Of a DNA stretch of 64,000 nt, positions 12,037-20,269 are shown piece by piece. Under the pieces are notes generated by a model. The model was not told the DNA's origin, made no database searches, and saw only the letters and a program-made list of their open reading frames with translations. The stretch comes from Thermohalobaculum sp050330995 (GTDB lineage: Bacteria > Pseudomonadota > Alphaproteobacteria > Rhodobacterales > Rhodobacteraceae). Location: assembly GCA_050330995.1 (NCBI GenBank), contig JBHJHI010000066.1, positions 1 to 64,000 of the forward strand. The letters are read 5' to 3'. The position numbers were made by a program, and so were the translations under genes. The first letter of the stretch is position 1. Every line of letters begins with the position of its first letter.

Positions 12037-13029
12037 ATGAAGAGCGACTCGTACACCGTCTCGACCGTGCCGCCCGAGATCGCCGCCAAGCGCCGCCAGC
12101 GCCAGCGCGAGGCGGCGCGCAAGGCGGCGCAGAAGGCGGCCGAGACCGGGAACGCACCGGCGCCGCGCGCCGAGGCCACATCGGGGTCCGAGGCCGCCCC
12201 GAAGAGCGGAGCTGCGGTGAAACCCGCGAAGACCCCGACGACCGCGAGCAAGGCGTCGGGGCGAAAAGCGCCGCCGGCCAAGGCGCCGAAGAAGGGCGCC
12301 GCCGCGCCGAAGACCAAGGCCGCGTCCGGGCGCAGGCGCTCCTGGCCGGTCCGAATGCTGCGCACGCTCTTGCGCCGGGTCATGCTGGCGGGGCTGCTGT
12401 TCGCGCTCGCCTTCGTCGCGCTGGTGCTGTTCTACCGCGTCGCCGGCGTGCCGGCCGGACCCTACATGCTCGCCGAGAGCTGGCGGCTCGGCGGGGTCGC
12501 GCACGAGGCGCGCTCGCTCGACGATCTCGGCCTCGACGTCGCGCGCGCGGCGGTCGCGGCCGAGGACGCGCGCTTCTGCGCCCACGACGGGCTCGACCTC
12601 GACGCGATCGAGCAGGCGATCGCGGAATGGCGCCGGGGCGAGGGGATGCGCGGCGCCTCGACCATCACGCAGCAGACCGCCAAGAACGTGTTCCTGTGGC
12701 ACGGCCGGACGCTCGTGCGAAAGGCGCTGGAGGTCCCGGTGGCGCTGGTGCTGGAAGCGCTCTGGGGCAAGCGGCGCATCGTCGAGGCCTATCTCAACAT
12801 CGCCGAGTTCGACGAGGGCGTGTTCGGCGTCGAGGCGGCGGCGCGGCACTACTACGGCGTCGCGGCGAAGGACCTCGGCCCCGCGCGGGCCGCGCGGCTG
12901 ATGACGGTGCTGCCCGACCCCAAGGGCCGCCACCCCGACAGCCCCGGCCTCCGCGCGCGCGCGGGCCGCATCGCGAGCGGGGCGCGCACCATCGAGGCGC
13001 GCGGCGACGACGCCTGCTTCGCGCGCTGA
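12037..13029 (+). CDS. mtgA: monofunctional peptidoglycan transglycosylase
   Basis: MtgA is a GT51 glycosyltransferase that polymerises lipid II into glycan strands at the outer face of the inner membrane, without a transpeptidase domain. The cytosolic N-terminus (about residues 1-105) is long and Lys/Ala-rich. One TM helix follows at about 115-135 (LLFALAFVALVLFYRVAG). The GT51 domain shows the catalytic EDARFCAHDG (E of motif 1) and GASTITQQTAKN (motif 2). The ATG at 12037 has GGAG about 7 bases before it. The basic N-terminal extension is longer than in E. coli MtgA. Confidence 0.93.
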   Translation: MKSDSYTVSTVPPEIAAKRRQRQREAARKAAQKAAETGNAPAPRAEATSGSEAAPKSGAAVKPAKTPTTASKASGRKAPPAKAPKKGAAAPKTKAASGRRRSWPVRMLRTLLRRVMLAGLLFALAFVALVLFYRVAGVPAGPYMLAESWRLGGVAHEARSLDDLGLDVARAAVAAEDARFCAHDGLDLDAIEQAIAEWRRGEGMRGASTITQQTAKNVFLWHGRTLVRKALEVPVALVLEALWGKRRIVEAYLNIAEFDEGVFGVEAAARHYYGVAAKDLGPARAARLMTVLPDPKGRHPDSPGLRARAGRIASGARTIEARGDDACFAR

Positions 13030-13181
13030 CGGGGCGACGCGCGTCGGACACGCGACGCCCAGCCGGTACGGCCTGACGCCGCGATGTGCGACCCGCGCGA
13101 TCTGACGCGCGATGCCCAGTCCGCGGGGCCCGATCCGCATGCCGTTTGGCGCGGCGCTCGCTCCCGATCGGGCACGCGATG

Positions 13182-13400
13182 TCAGTCCCAGAACGGCCGG
13201 CTCGCCTCGTCGCGGGCGGCGTCGGGGGTGAGCCCGACATCGCGCAGAAGCTCGGGCGGCAGGCGATCGAGCCGCTCGCGCGAGCGCGCCTTGACCTGCC
13301 AGGCCGCGAGCGTCGCGAGGAGGCGGGCGAACCCGCCGGAGAGCCGCGGCGTGCGCCAGCCGATCCGCGGTTTCGGGGCGATCTCGTCATGGTGTGTCAT
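13182..13400 (-). CDS. DUF1127 domain protein
   Basis: A 72-residue basic protein. The DUF1127 core appears near its C-terminus: SRERLDRLPPELLRDVGLT, preceded by an amphipathic helix LLATLAAWQVKARSRE. DUF1127 proteins are small Arg-rich proteins linked in alphaproteobacteria to stress, phosphate or RNA-related functions, mostly unproven. The gene is divergent from a MocR-type regulator with two inverted repeats in the shared 97-base gap. This pairing suggests the MocR protein controls it. Confidence 0.85.
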   Translation of the reverse strand: MTHHDEIAPKPRIGWRTPRLSGGFARLLATLAAWQVKARSRERLDRLPPELLRDVGLTPDAARDEASRPFWD

Positions 13401-13409
13401 GTTTCCTCC

Positions 13410-13428
13410 GATTGTATCTGGTACAATC
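13410..13428. promoter_or_regulatory. operator-like palindrome 1 (MocR/DUF1127)
   Basis: GATTGTA-TCTGG-TACAATC, 7-bp perfect arms with a 5-base spacer, 9 bases upstream of the DUF1127 start codon. A degenerate copy, ATTGTG-ATGGA-TACAAA (13492-13508), overlaps the start codon of the MocR gene. TACAAT could also serve as a -10 box. Probably a binding site for the divergent MocR-type regulator. Confidence 0.55.
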
Positions 13429-13445
13429 CTTTGGCGTGGACATTT

Positions 13446-13476
13446 CGTACCGGCAAAGGGTAACAAAGCCGGTACG
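13446..13476. promoter_or_regulatory. operator-like palindrome 2 (MocR/DUF1127)
   Basis: CGTACCGGC-N13-GCCGGTACG, a perfect 9-bp inverted repeat ending 21 bases before the MocR ATG. As DNA it is a good dimer site with half-sites 22 bases apart; as RNA it would form a hairpin in the leader of the MocR gene. Likely autoregulation. Confidence 0.55.
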
Positions 13477-13497
13477 GAGCGAAACAAAGACATTGTG

Positions 13498-14907
13498 ATG
13501 GATACAAAGTCGCTGCTCGACCCGAAGCTTGCGCCCGGACCGCGGTTTCGCGCGCTCGCCGACCGGATCTGCGCCGCCGTCGAGGACGGCGCGCTGGCGC
13601 CCGGCGTCAAGCTGCCGCCCGTGCGCGATCTGGCCTATCGCCTCGGCATCGGCCCCGGCGCGGTCGCGCGCGCCTACCGCCTCGGCATCGAGCGCGGCGT
13701 GCTGGAGGCGACCGTCTGGCGCGGCACCTTCGTGCGCACGACGCTCGCTGAACGGCCGGGGCCGCGCTTCGCCGCCGACGGGCTGTTCGACGATCTCGGG
13801 CGCGACGCGATCGATCTGCGCGGCAACCGCGCGGTCGAGGTCGGCCAGGACGTCGAGATCGGCCGGGCGCTGACGCGGCTGCTGGCGCGCTGGGACCATC
13901 GCCCGCCGCTCGCGGGCTATCGTCGGCGCGAGCAGGACCCCGAGGCGATAGAGAGCATGGCCGGCTGGCTGCGCTCGTTCGGCGTGCCGGCCGAGGCGGA
14001 GCGCCTGCTCGTCACCGTCGGCGCGCAGGCCGGCGTGGTCGCGGCGATGACGACGCTGGTGCGCGGCGGCTCGGGCGTGGTGCTGACCGCGGCCACGCTG
14101 CACGCGGGGCTGAAGGACGGCGCGGCCGCGCGCGGGGTGCGGCTGGAGCCGGTCGCGAGCGACGGCGAGGGGCTGATGCCCGAGGCGCTCGACGCCGCCT
14201 GCGCGCGTCTGAAGCCCGACGCCGTGCAGCTCTCGGCGACGCTGCACAACCCGACGCTCGAGACCATGGGCCCCGGGCGGCGCCACGCCATCGCCGCCGT
14301 CGCCCGCGCGCACGACATCGCCGTCGTCGAGGACGACGTCTACGGCGCGCTGATGGACCCCGCGCCCGAGAGTTTCGCCGCGATCGCGCCCGAGCGGACG
14401 TGGTACGTCGCCTCGTTCTCGAAGTGCGTCGCCGCCGGCGTGCGCGCGGGATTGCTGCTGACGCCGCCCGGCCGGACCACGGCGGCGCTCAGGAGCTACC
14501 AGGCGCTCGCCCACCAGACGCCCTGGCTCGTCAAGGCGCTCGCCGCCGAGATGGTGGACGGGGGCGAGGCGGCCGTGGTGCGCGAGCGGGTCCTCGGCGA
14601 GACCCGCGCCCGCGCCGCCGAGGCGGCCCGCCTCCTCGGCCCCTACGGCGCGCGCACTCACCCGGCGGCGAGCTTCGTCCACCTGCCGCTCTGCGCGCCC
14701 TGGGAGCCGGGCGAGTTCGTCGCTGCGGCGGCGGCGGCCCGCGTGCTGCTGCCCCCGGCCACGACCAAACGCGTAGGGCGCCCCCGGGGCTCCTCGGGGC
14801 GCTCCGCCCGCGCCGCGGCCGTGCCGCGCGAGGCGTTGTCGGAGGCGCTCGTCAGGCTCGCGCGGCTGCTCGCCGAAGGCCCGCGCACGCCGACGCTCGC
14901 GACCTGA
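13498..14907 (+). CDS. MocR-type GntR/aminotransferase transcriptional regulator
   Basis: A 469-residue fusion. The winged-helix GntR domain is at about residues 12-80 (LPPVRDLAYRLGIGPGAVARAYRLG). The rest is a fold type I aminotransferase-like domain that binds PLP. The PLP lysine is in SFSKCVAAGVR, and the preceding VVEDDVYGAL carries the Asp that contacts the pyridine nitrogen. MocR proteins sense PLP or amino-group metabolites and act as regulators, not enzymes. The start ATG follows GTG-ATG within an imperfect operator copy. Divergent DUF1127 gene is the likely target. The C-terminal region contains GC-rich, Arg/Ala-rich filler. Confidence 0.9.
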   Translation: MDTKSLLDPKLAPGPRFRALADRICAAVEDGALAPGVKLPPVRDLAYRLGIGPGAVARAYRLGIERGVLEATVWRGTFVRTTLAERPGPRFAADGLFDDLGRDAIDLRGNRAVEVGQDVEIGRALTRLLARWDHRPPLAGYRRREQDPEAIESMAGWLRSFGVPAEAERLLVTVGAQAGVVAAMTTLVRGGSGVVLTAATLHAGLKDGAAARGVRLEPVASDGEGLMPEALDAACARLKPDAVQLSATLHNPTLETMGPGRRHAIAAVARAHDIAVVEDDVYGALMDPAPESFAAIAPERTWYVASFSKCVAAGVRAGLLLTPPGRTTAALRSYQALAHQTPWLVKALAAEMVDGGEAAVVRERVLGETRARAAEAARLLGPYGARTHPAASFVHLPLCAPWEPGEFVAAAAAARVLLPPATTKRVGRPRGSSGRSARAAAVPREALSEALVRLARLLAEGPRTPTLAT

Positions 14908-14923
14908 GGACTGGGCTCGGGCC

Positions 14924-15946
14924 TCACTCGGTATGCGCCTCGACCGCCGCGCGCGCCGCCTCGACGAGGCCGGCGCCGTCGAGGCCCGCGGCCTCGGCCG
15001 CGGCGATCCAGCGGGCGGTCGCGGGGGCGGCGGCGCGCTCGAAGGCGGCCATCGCCCCGGCGTCGAGCGTCACCACTTCGTTGCCGGCCTCGCGCTGGAG
15101 CGCGATGCCGGGCGCCTCGAAGCCGTCCCAGAGCCGGCCCGTGGCGGCGGCGATCGCGGCGCCCGAGTTGGCGTCGATCACCGCACGCAGATCGTCCGGC
15201 AGGCTCTCGTAGCGCGCCTTGTTCATGGCGAACAGGAACACGGCCGTGCCGAAGCGCGCGCCCTCCGGCCCTTCGACCGACACGTCTGTCAACTGGTGGA
15301 CCCGCATGGCCGGGACCACCTCGAAAGGCACGAGCGCGCCGTCGACCACGCCGCGCGCGAGCGCCTGGGGAAGCTCGGGCAGCGGCATCCCCACCGGCTC
15401 GGCGCCCCAGCCCTCGATCATCCAGGCGCCGCTGCGGGACGGCGTGCGCAGCTTCAGCCCCGCGAGATCGCCCGGCGCCGCCGGCGCGTCGGCGGCCAGG
15501 TGCATGGCGTTGCCGGCGTGGACGTGCACCAGGATCGGGTGGACGGCCTCGAAGTCGGCCTCGATCATCGGCCAGACCTTCTGGATCGCCTGGTTGGTGG
15601 CCTCGGCCGAGCCGCGGTGCACACCCATCAGCTCGAACACCTCCGAGCGCGGGAACACGCCCGGCGTGTAGCCCGGCAGGGTCCAGACGATGTCGGCGAC
15701 CCCGTCGCGTACCTGGGCGTAGAGCTCGGGCGGGCGGCCGCCGAGCGACATCGCCGGGAAGATCTCGACGTCGAGGCGACCGCCGGACTGTTCCTCGACC
15801 GCCTCGGCCCAGGGGGTCAGGAAATCGCGCGCGGTCGGCGCGGAGGGGCCGAAGAAGTGGTGCAGCGTCAGCGTCACCTCCTGCGCGGAGGCGGGCGCGA
15901 CGGCGAGGCCGAGCGCGAGGGCGGCGGCCGTGGAGCGGCGGATCAT
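14924..15946 (-). CDS. TRAP transporter solute-binding protein (DctP type)
   Basis: Periplasmic DctP-family binding protein (340 residues) for a carboxylate-like ligand. A signal peptide covers residues 1-21 (LGLAVAPASA/QEV). The domain begins LTLHHFFGPSAPTARDFLTPW and has the conserved SRSG near residue 166 (KLRTPSRSG), whose Arg normally salt-bridges the ligand carboxylate, and NKARYESLPDDLR near the C-terminus. No DctQ or DctM membrane subunit is adjacent; the next gene on the strand is an AtoE-type permease 155 bases upstream. The partner TRAP membrane subunits must lie elsewhere or be missing. Confidence 0.9.
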   Translation of the reverse strand: MIRRSTAAALALGLAVAPASAQEVTLTLHHFFGPSAPTARDFLTPWAEAVEEQSGGRLDVEIFPAMSLGGRPPELYAQVRDGVADIVWTLPGYTPGVFPRSEVFELMGVHRGSAEATNQAIQKVWPMIEADFEAVHPILVHVHAGNAMHLAADAPAAPGDLAGLKLRTPSRSGAWMIEGWGAEPVGMPLPELPQALARGVVDGALVPFEVVPAMRVHQLTDVSVEGPEGARFGTAVFLFAMNKARYESLPDDLRAVIDANSGAAIAAATGRLWDGFEAPGIALQREAGNEVVTLDAGAMAAFERAAAPATARWIAAAEAAGLDGAGLVEAARAAVEAHTE

Positions 15947-16101
15947 GGGCTCTCCCGGGATCGTGGCGGCGGGACGGGGGATGCGGCGGCCGGGAAGGCC
16001 CGCCGCGCGCATGGCTAGCCCGGCCGACACGACGGGCCAAGGCGGCACGGGCCGCCCGCCATGACCCGCCGTCGATCCGGCCCCGCCCAGGCCGAGCGGC
16101 C

Positions 16102-17466
16102 TCAGGGCAGGAAGGTGAGCCCGAGCGCGATCACCACGCCGGTGGCCACCAGCAGCATCAGGCAGAAGCCCATGATGTCGCGCGCCGAGAGCCCGGCGAT
16201 GGCGAGCGCGGGCAGCGCCCAGAATGGCTGGATCAGGTTGGTCCAGGCATCGCCCCAGGCGACCGCCATGGCCACGCGCGCCTGGTCGGCGCCGAGCGCC
16301 TCGGCCGCGGGCATCATCACCGGCCCCTGCACCGCCCACTGGCCGCCGCCCGAGGGCACGAGCACGTTGACGAAGCCGGCCGCCAGGAAGGTGATCGCCG
16401 GCAGCGTGGTCTGGGAGGCGAAGCTCACGAACCAGTTCGACACGCTCTCGGCCATGCCCGAGCCGATCATCATCCCCATGATGCCCGCGTAGAACGGGAA
16501 CTGGATCAGGATGCCGCCCGCCCCCTTCACCGCCTCGAACACGGTGTCGAGGAAGCGCTTGGGCGACATGAACAGCAGTAGCCCGAGGAACAGGAAGGTG
16601 AAGTTGACGATGTTGAGATCGAGTTCGAAGCCGTTCTGCCAGAAGTAGTAGACGACGTAAGCGAGGCCGAGCAGCGCCACCGCGACGCCGAGCACGCGCG
16701 AGCGCTCCAGCTTCTCTGCCGGCGTGGTAGCGGGCGCCTCCTCGGCGGCGGCCTCCTGGCCGAGATCGACGTCGCCCGCGCGCACGCTCTCGGCGCCGTG
16801 CGAGAGCATCAGCCGGTTCATCACCGGCAGCACGATCGCCACGGCCGCGACGATGATCAGGTTGAACGGCGCGAAGATGGTCTCGGACGTCGGGATCAGC
16901 CCGATGCGGTCGGCGAGGAAGTTGCCCTCGGTCGCCGCCGTCAGCGGCACCGAGCCCGAGATGCCGCCGTGCCAGACGATGAAGCCCGAGTAGGCCGAGG
17001 CGATCAGCAGGCGGTAGTCGCAGGACGGCACCGCGCGGCCGAGCTGGCGCGCGAACAGCGCGCCGATCACGAGGCCGAAGCCCCAGTTGATCCAGCTCGC
17101 GACCAGCGCTACTAACGTGACCATCACGATCGCCTGTCCCGGCGTCGAGGCGAGCGACGCCAGCGCGCCCATGCCCTTCTGGAACGGCGGCGTCGAGGCC
17201 AGCACGTAGCCGGTGACCAGCACCAGCATCATCTGCATCGCGAACTGCAGCAGGTTCCAGAACCCCTCGCCCCAGGCGTCGACCATGCCGACGGGGCCGC
17301 GGTCGGTGAAGGCGACGCCGCAGGCGAACACCACGACCGTCAGGATCAGCACGATCACGAAGGGATCGGGCAGCCAGCGGCGCACGGCGGTGTCGAAGGC
17401 GGCGACGACGGCGCCGAAGGCGCTCTGTCGCGGCCCGGCGTCGGCCAGGGTCTCGGTGGTGCTCAC
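16102..17466 (-). CDS. atoE: short-chain fatty acid transporter, AtoE family
   Basis: An inner-membrane permease (454 residues, about 12 hydrophobic segments) of the AtoE/TIGR00366 family, expected to import short-chain fatty acids such as acetoacetate or butyrate. Diagnostic segments are LPDPFVIVLILT near the start, HGGISGSVPLTAA in the middle (about residue 165) and PSGGGQWAVQGPVMMPAA (about 370). The GTG start has a strong GGGAGGAA ahead of it. Two palindromes lie just upstream. The downstream gene on the same strand is an orphan TRAP binding protein. Confidence 0.9.
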   Translation of the reverse strand: MSTTETLADAGPRQSAFGAVVAAFDTAVRRWLPDPFVIVLILTVVVFACGVAFTDRGPVGMVDAWGEGFWNLLQFAMQMMLVLVTGYVLASTPPFQKGMGALASLASTPGQAIVMVTLVALVASWINWGFGLVIGALFARQLGRAVPSCDYRLLIASAYSGFIVWHGGISGSVPLTAATEGNFLADRIGLIPTSETIFAPFNLIIVAAVAIVLPVMNRLMLSHGAESVRAGDVDLGQEAAAEEAPATTPAEKLERSRVLGVAVALLGLAYVVYYFWQNGFELDLNIVNFTFLFLGLLLFMSPKRFLDTVFEAVKGAGGILIQFPFYAGIMGMMIGSGMAESVSNWFVSFASQTTLPAITFLAAGFVNVLVPSGGGQWAVQGPVMMPAAEALGADQARVAMAVAWGDAWTNLIQPFWALPALAIAGLSARDIMGFCLMLLVATGVVIALGLTFLP

Positions 17467-17483
17467 GGCGTTCCTCCCGTTCT

Positions 17484-17502
17484 GGTTGTCGTTGCGACAA
17501 CC
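17484..17502. promoter_or_regulatory. operator-like palindrome upstream of atoE
   Basis: GGTTGTCG-TTG-CGACAACC, an 8-bp perfect inverted repeat centred about 27 bases before the atoE GTG. Its position near the ribosome site suggests repression, or an mRNA hairpin in the leader. Confidence 0.45.
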
Positions 17503-17518
17503 GGGGGCGGGATCGGAG

Positions 17519-17535
17519 CGTTCCTATCGGGAACG
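17519..17535. promoter_or_regulatory. second palindrome in the atoE/fzlA gap
   Basis: CGTTCC-TATCG-GGAACG, 6-bp arms and a 5-base spacer, in the divergent gap between atoE and fzlA. It could serve either gene. Different in sequence from the neighbouring palindrome, so probably a different regulator. Confidence 0.35.
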
Positions 17536-17615
17536 GTCGATCGGAGACGCTTTCGCTTGCGCGCGTGCCGCGCGGCTGGTTGGACTGCGGTCGGGGACCA
17601 GCCGGGACCGCGCCG

Positions 17616-18287
17616 ATGCACCGCCTCTACCACCTGCCGCTCTCGCCGTTCTGCCGCAAGGTGCGCGTCGTGCTGGCCGAGAAGCGCCAGCAGGTCGAGC
17701 TGGTCGAGGAACGCCCGTGGGAGCGCCGCCTCGACTTCCTGCGCCTGAACCCCGCGGGCAAGGTGCCGGTGCTGGTCACCAACCAGAACCGCGTGCTCGC
17801 CGAGTCGACGGCGATCTGCGACTATCTAGAATCGACCATGACCGAGCCGGAACTGATGCCGCGCGACGTGCTCAAGCGCGCCGAGGTGCTGCGTCTCGTC
17901 GGCTGGTTCGACGACAAGTTCAACCGCGAGGTCACCGAGAACCTGCTGTTCGAGCGCGTGACCAAGCGGCTCGCGAAGCTCGGCTATCCCGACGGCGCCT
18001 GCCTCAAGGCCGGCTCGCGCAACCTGCGCGTCCACTTCGACTACATGACCTGGCTCCTGGAGCGCCACAACTGGCTCGCCGGGAGCCGCATGACGCTCGC
18101 CGACGTCGCGGCGGCGGCGCACGTGAGCTGCCTCGACTACACCGGCGACGTGCCCTGGGAGGACTACCCCTCGGTCAAGACCTGGTATTCGGTGCTGAAG
18201 TCGCGGCCCTCGTTCCGCTCGATCCTGGCCGACCACCTGCCGGGCTTCCCGACGCCGCCGGGGCATTACGCGGATCTGGATTTCTGA
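17616..18287 (+). CDS. fzlA: FtsZ-localised protein FzlA (glutathione S-transferase fold)
   Basis: FzlA is a GST-fold protein that binds and curves FtsZ filaments and is needed for division in Caulobacter-type alphaproteobacteria. The thioredoxin-like N-domain shows LYHLPLSPFCRKVRVVLAEK and NPAGKVPVL. The all-helical C-domain starts near residue 90 (RAEVLRLVGWFDDKFNREV). The C-terminal tail HYADLDF is typical of FzlA and important for function in Caulobacter. The ATG at 17616 gives 223 residues, the usual length. A general GST is possible, but the tail and length favour FzlA. Confidence 0.85.
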   Translation: MHRLYHLPLSPFCRKVRVVLAEKRQQVELVEERPWERRLDFLRLNPAGKVPVLVTNQNRVLAESTAICDYLESTMTEPELMPRDVLKRAEVLRLVGWFDDKFNREVTENLLFERVTKRLAKLGYPDGACLKAGSRNLRVHFDYMTWLLERHNWLAGSRMTLADVAAAAHVSCLDYTGDVPWEDYPSVKTWYSVLKSRPSFRSILADHLPGFPTPPGHYADLDF

Positions 18288-18416
18288 GGGACGGGGCGTC
18301 GTCGTCCCCCGGCCGACGTGCTCCGGCAGGTCCAGAACCGATCCGGGGGGACGGCCTCGCGGCCGTGCCACGCCCGTCCTCGCTCCCGGCCGATCACCAC
18401 CGACGCCTCCCCGAGC

Positions 18417-19412
18417 CTAGGCCGGCCCGAAGCGGTAGCGGGTGCGATGGCGGTAGGTCTCGCCGGGCCGCAGGGTCGCGTCCGGGAAGGCCGGCCGGTT
18501 CGGCGCGTCGGGCCAGTGCTGCGGCTCCAGCGCGAGGCCGGCGTGCGCGCCGTGGCGGCGGCCGTCGAGCCCGTCCAGCCCGGCCGTGTGCGCCCCGTCG
18601 TAGACCTGCAGGCCCGGCTCGGTCGTCTCGATCGTCATGGCGAGGCCGCTCCGCGCGCTCTCGACCCGCGCCACCTCGCGCAGGGCGCGACGCCTGTCGG
18701 CGAGACAGAAGTTGTGATCGTAGCCGTGCCCGCCGACCGTGCGGCGCCGCCGGAAGTCGAACGGCGTGCCCGCGACCGGGGCGATCTCGCCGGTGGGGAT
18801 CAGGTCGTCATCGACGGGCAGATAACGATCGGCCGCGATCCGCAGGCGATGCGTCCGCACGTCGTCGCCGTCGTCCAGCACGAAGTAGCCGTGCGGCGCG
18901 AAGCTCGCCGGCGTCGGCGCGTCGGTCTCGGCCTCGATCGCGATCTCCAGCGTCGCGGGCGCCGACAGCGCGTAGCGCGCCGTGACGCGGAGCGTGCCCG
19001 GAAAGCCCATGTCGCCGCTCGCCAGCTCGACCCCGAAGGTGGCGCTCGCGTCGTCGAGCCAGTCGAGGCGCCAGTCGCGCCGGCTCGTGCCGAGGCGCCC
19101 GCCGTGCAGGGTATGGCGGCCGCGGAAGTTGCGGTCGGTCTCGTACGCGCGGCCGTCGAGGCGGAAGCGCCCCCCGGCGATGCGGTTGGCGTAGCGCCCG
19201 ACGACCGCGCCGGCGTGGACCATCCCGCCGAGGCAGGATGCGAGCGTCGGCGCACCGAGGACGAGCGGATGGGCGACGCCGTCGAGCCTGAGGTCGTTCA
19301 GCGTCGCGCCGTAGGTGAGGAGCCGCGCCGAGAGCCCGCCGCCCGCGATGGCGACCGCCTCGACCGGCGCGCCGTCCGGCAGCGTCCCGAACCGTGTCCG
19401 CGCCGCCTTCAC
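18417..19412 (-). CDS. galM: aldose 1-epimerase (mutarotase)
   Basis: Interconverts alpha and beta anomers of galactose and other aldoses so that the dehydrogenase receives the right anomer. The family core is visible: NRIAGGRFRLDG, then HTLHGG with the first catalytic-region His, HGYFVLDD for the second His, and LEPQHWPDAPN with the catalytic Glu. The GTG start overlaps the lactonase stop (GTGA), so it is translationally coupled as the last gene of the sugar operon. Length 331 residues is normal. Confidence 0.92.
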   Translation of the reverse strand: MKAARTRFGTLPDGAPVEAVAIAGGGLSARLLTYGATLNDLRLDGVAHPLVLGAPTLASCLGGMVHAGAVVGRYANRIAGGRFRLDGRAYETDRNFRGRHTLHGGRLGTSRRDWRLDWLDDASATFGVELASGDMGFPGTLRVTARYALSAPATLEIAIEAETDAPTPASFAPHGYFVLDDGDDVRTHRLRIAADRYLPVDDDLIPTGEIAPVAGTPFDFRRRRTVGGHGYDHNFCLADRRRALREVARVESARSGLAMTIETTEPGLQVYDGAHTAGLDGLDGRRHGAHAGLALEPQHWPDAPNRPAFPDATLRPGETYRHRTRYRFGPA

Positions 19413-20269
19413 GCGGGCGCGAGCCGCACCGCCACCTCCGCCCGCCCCCGCACGCCCGGATCGAGAAGGAAGGTGCGGCCGTCCGCCGAGCCGGGCGCCG
19501 CCACCCCCGCGCGCGCGGTGGTCACGAGCATCGACCCGTAGTCCTCGCCCCCGAACGAGGGACAGGTGGTCTGCGCCGCCCCGCGCGCGATCGCGCGGTC
19601 GAAGCCGCCGTCGGGGCGATAGCGGGCGACGCGCCCGGCCCCCCACTGCGCGTTCCAGAGACCGCCCTCGGCGTCGATCACCGCTCCGTCGGGGCGCAGC
19701 CCTTCCTCGCGGAGGTCGGCGAACACCGTGGCCTCGGCCGCCGGCCAGCCCTCGGCGTCGAGCGTCATGGTCATGATGCGCCCGTCCGGCGTGTCGGCGT
19801 AGTGGACGCGGCTGCCGTCGGGGGCGAAGCAGAGCGCGTTCGGGACGGCGAGCCCGCGCACCACCGCCGCGAGCCGGCCCCGGTGGAAGCGGTAGATCGT
19901 GCCGCGCCCGGCCTCGGCGCGCTTGCCCATGAAGCCGATCCAGAAGCCGCCGAACGGGTCGACGCGGCCGTCGTTGGAGCGCGTCGCCGGGTCGTCGGCC
20001 TCGATGGCGACCAGCCGCTCGCGCGCGCCGCTCGCGAGGTCGAGACGCCAGAGGCCGCTCTCGCCCGCGATCAGCAGCGTATCCGCGTCGATCCAGCCCG
20101 CGGCGGAGACGTGCTCGTCGAAGCGCCACTCGGCGCGCTCGTCGTCGCGTCGCGCCAGGAGCCGCTTGCCGAGGATGTCGAACCAGAAGAACTGCGCGCG
20201 CAGCGGATGCCAGAGCGGCCCCTCGCCGAGCTCGCAGGCCCGGTCGTCGAACACCGCCGGCTCAGTCAT
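19409..20269 (-). CDS. SMP-30/gluconolactonase family sugar lactonase
   Basis: A six-bladed beta-propeller lactonase (286 residues) expected to open the aldonolactone made by the neighbouring dehydrogenase. Metal ligands of the family are in place: Glu in CELGEGPLW, Asn in RSNDGRVDPFGGFW, Asn in VPNALCFAPDG and Asp in RPDGAVIDAEGGLW. It overlaps the upstream dehydrogenase by 8 bases and the mutarotase by 4, so the three enzymes form one tight operon. Substrate probably galactono-, arabino- or xylonolactone. Confidence 0.9.
   Translation of the reverse strand: MTEPAVFDDRACELGEGPLWHPLRAQFFWFDILGKRLLARRDDERAEWRFDEHVSAAGWIDADTLLIAGESGLWRLDLASGARERLVAIEADDPATRSNDGRVDPFGGFWIGFMGKRAEAGRGTIYRFHRGRLAAVVRGLAVPNALCFAPDGSRVHYADTPDGRIMTMTLDAEGWPAAEATVFADLREEGLRPDGAVIDAEGGLWNAQWGAGRVARYRPDGGFDRAIARGAAQTTCPSFGGEDYGSMLVTTARAGVAAPGSADGRTFLLDPGVRGRAEVAVRLAPA

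Noticed and set aside
13030..13181. Possible terminator or small RNA between mtgA and the DUF1127 gene
   Set aside because: Several short CG-rich inverted motifs, but no stem longer than about 7 bp and no T-run.
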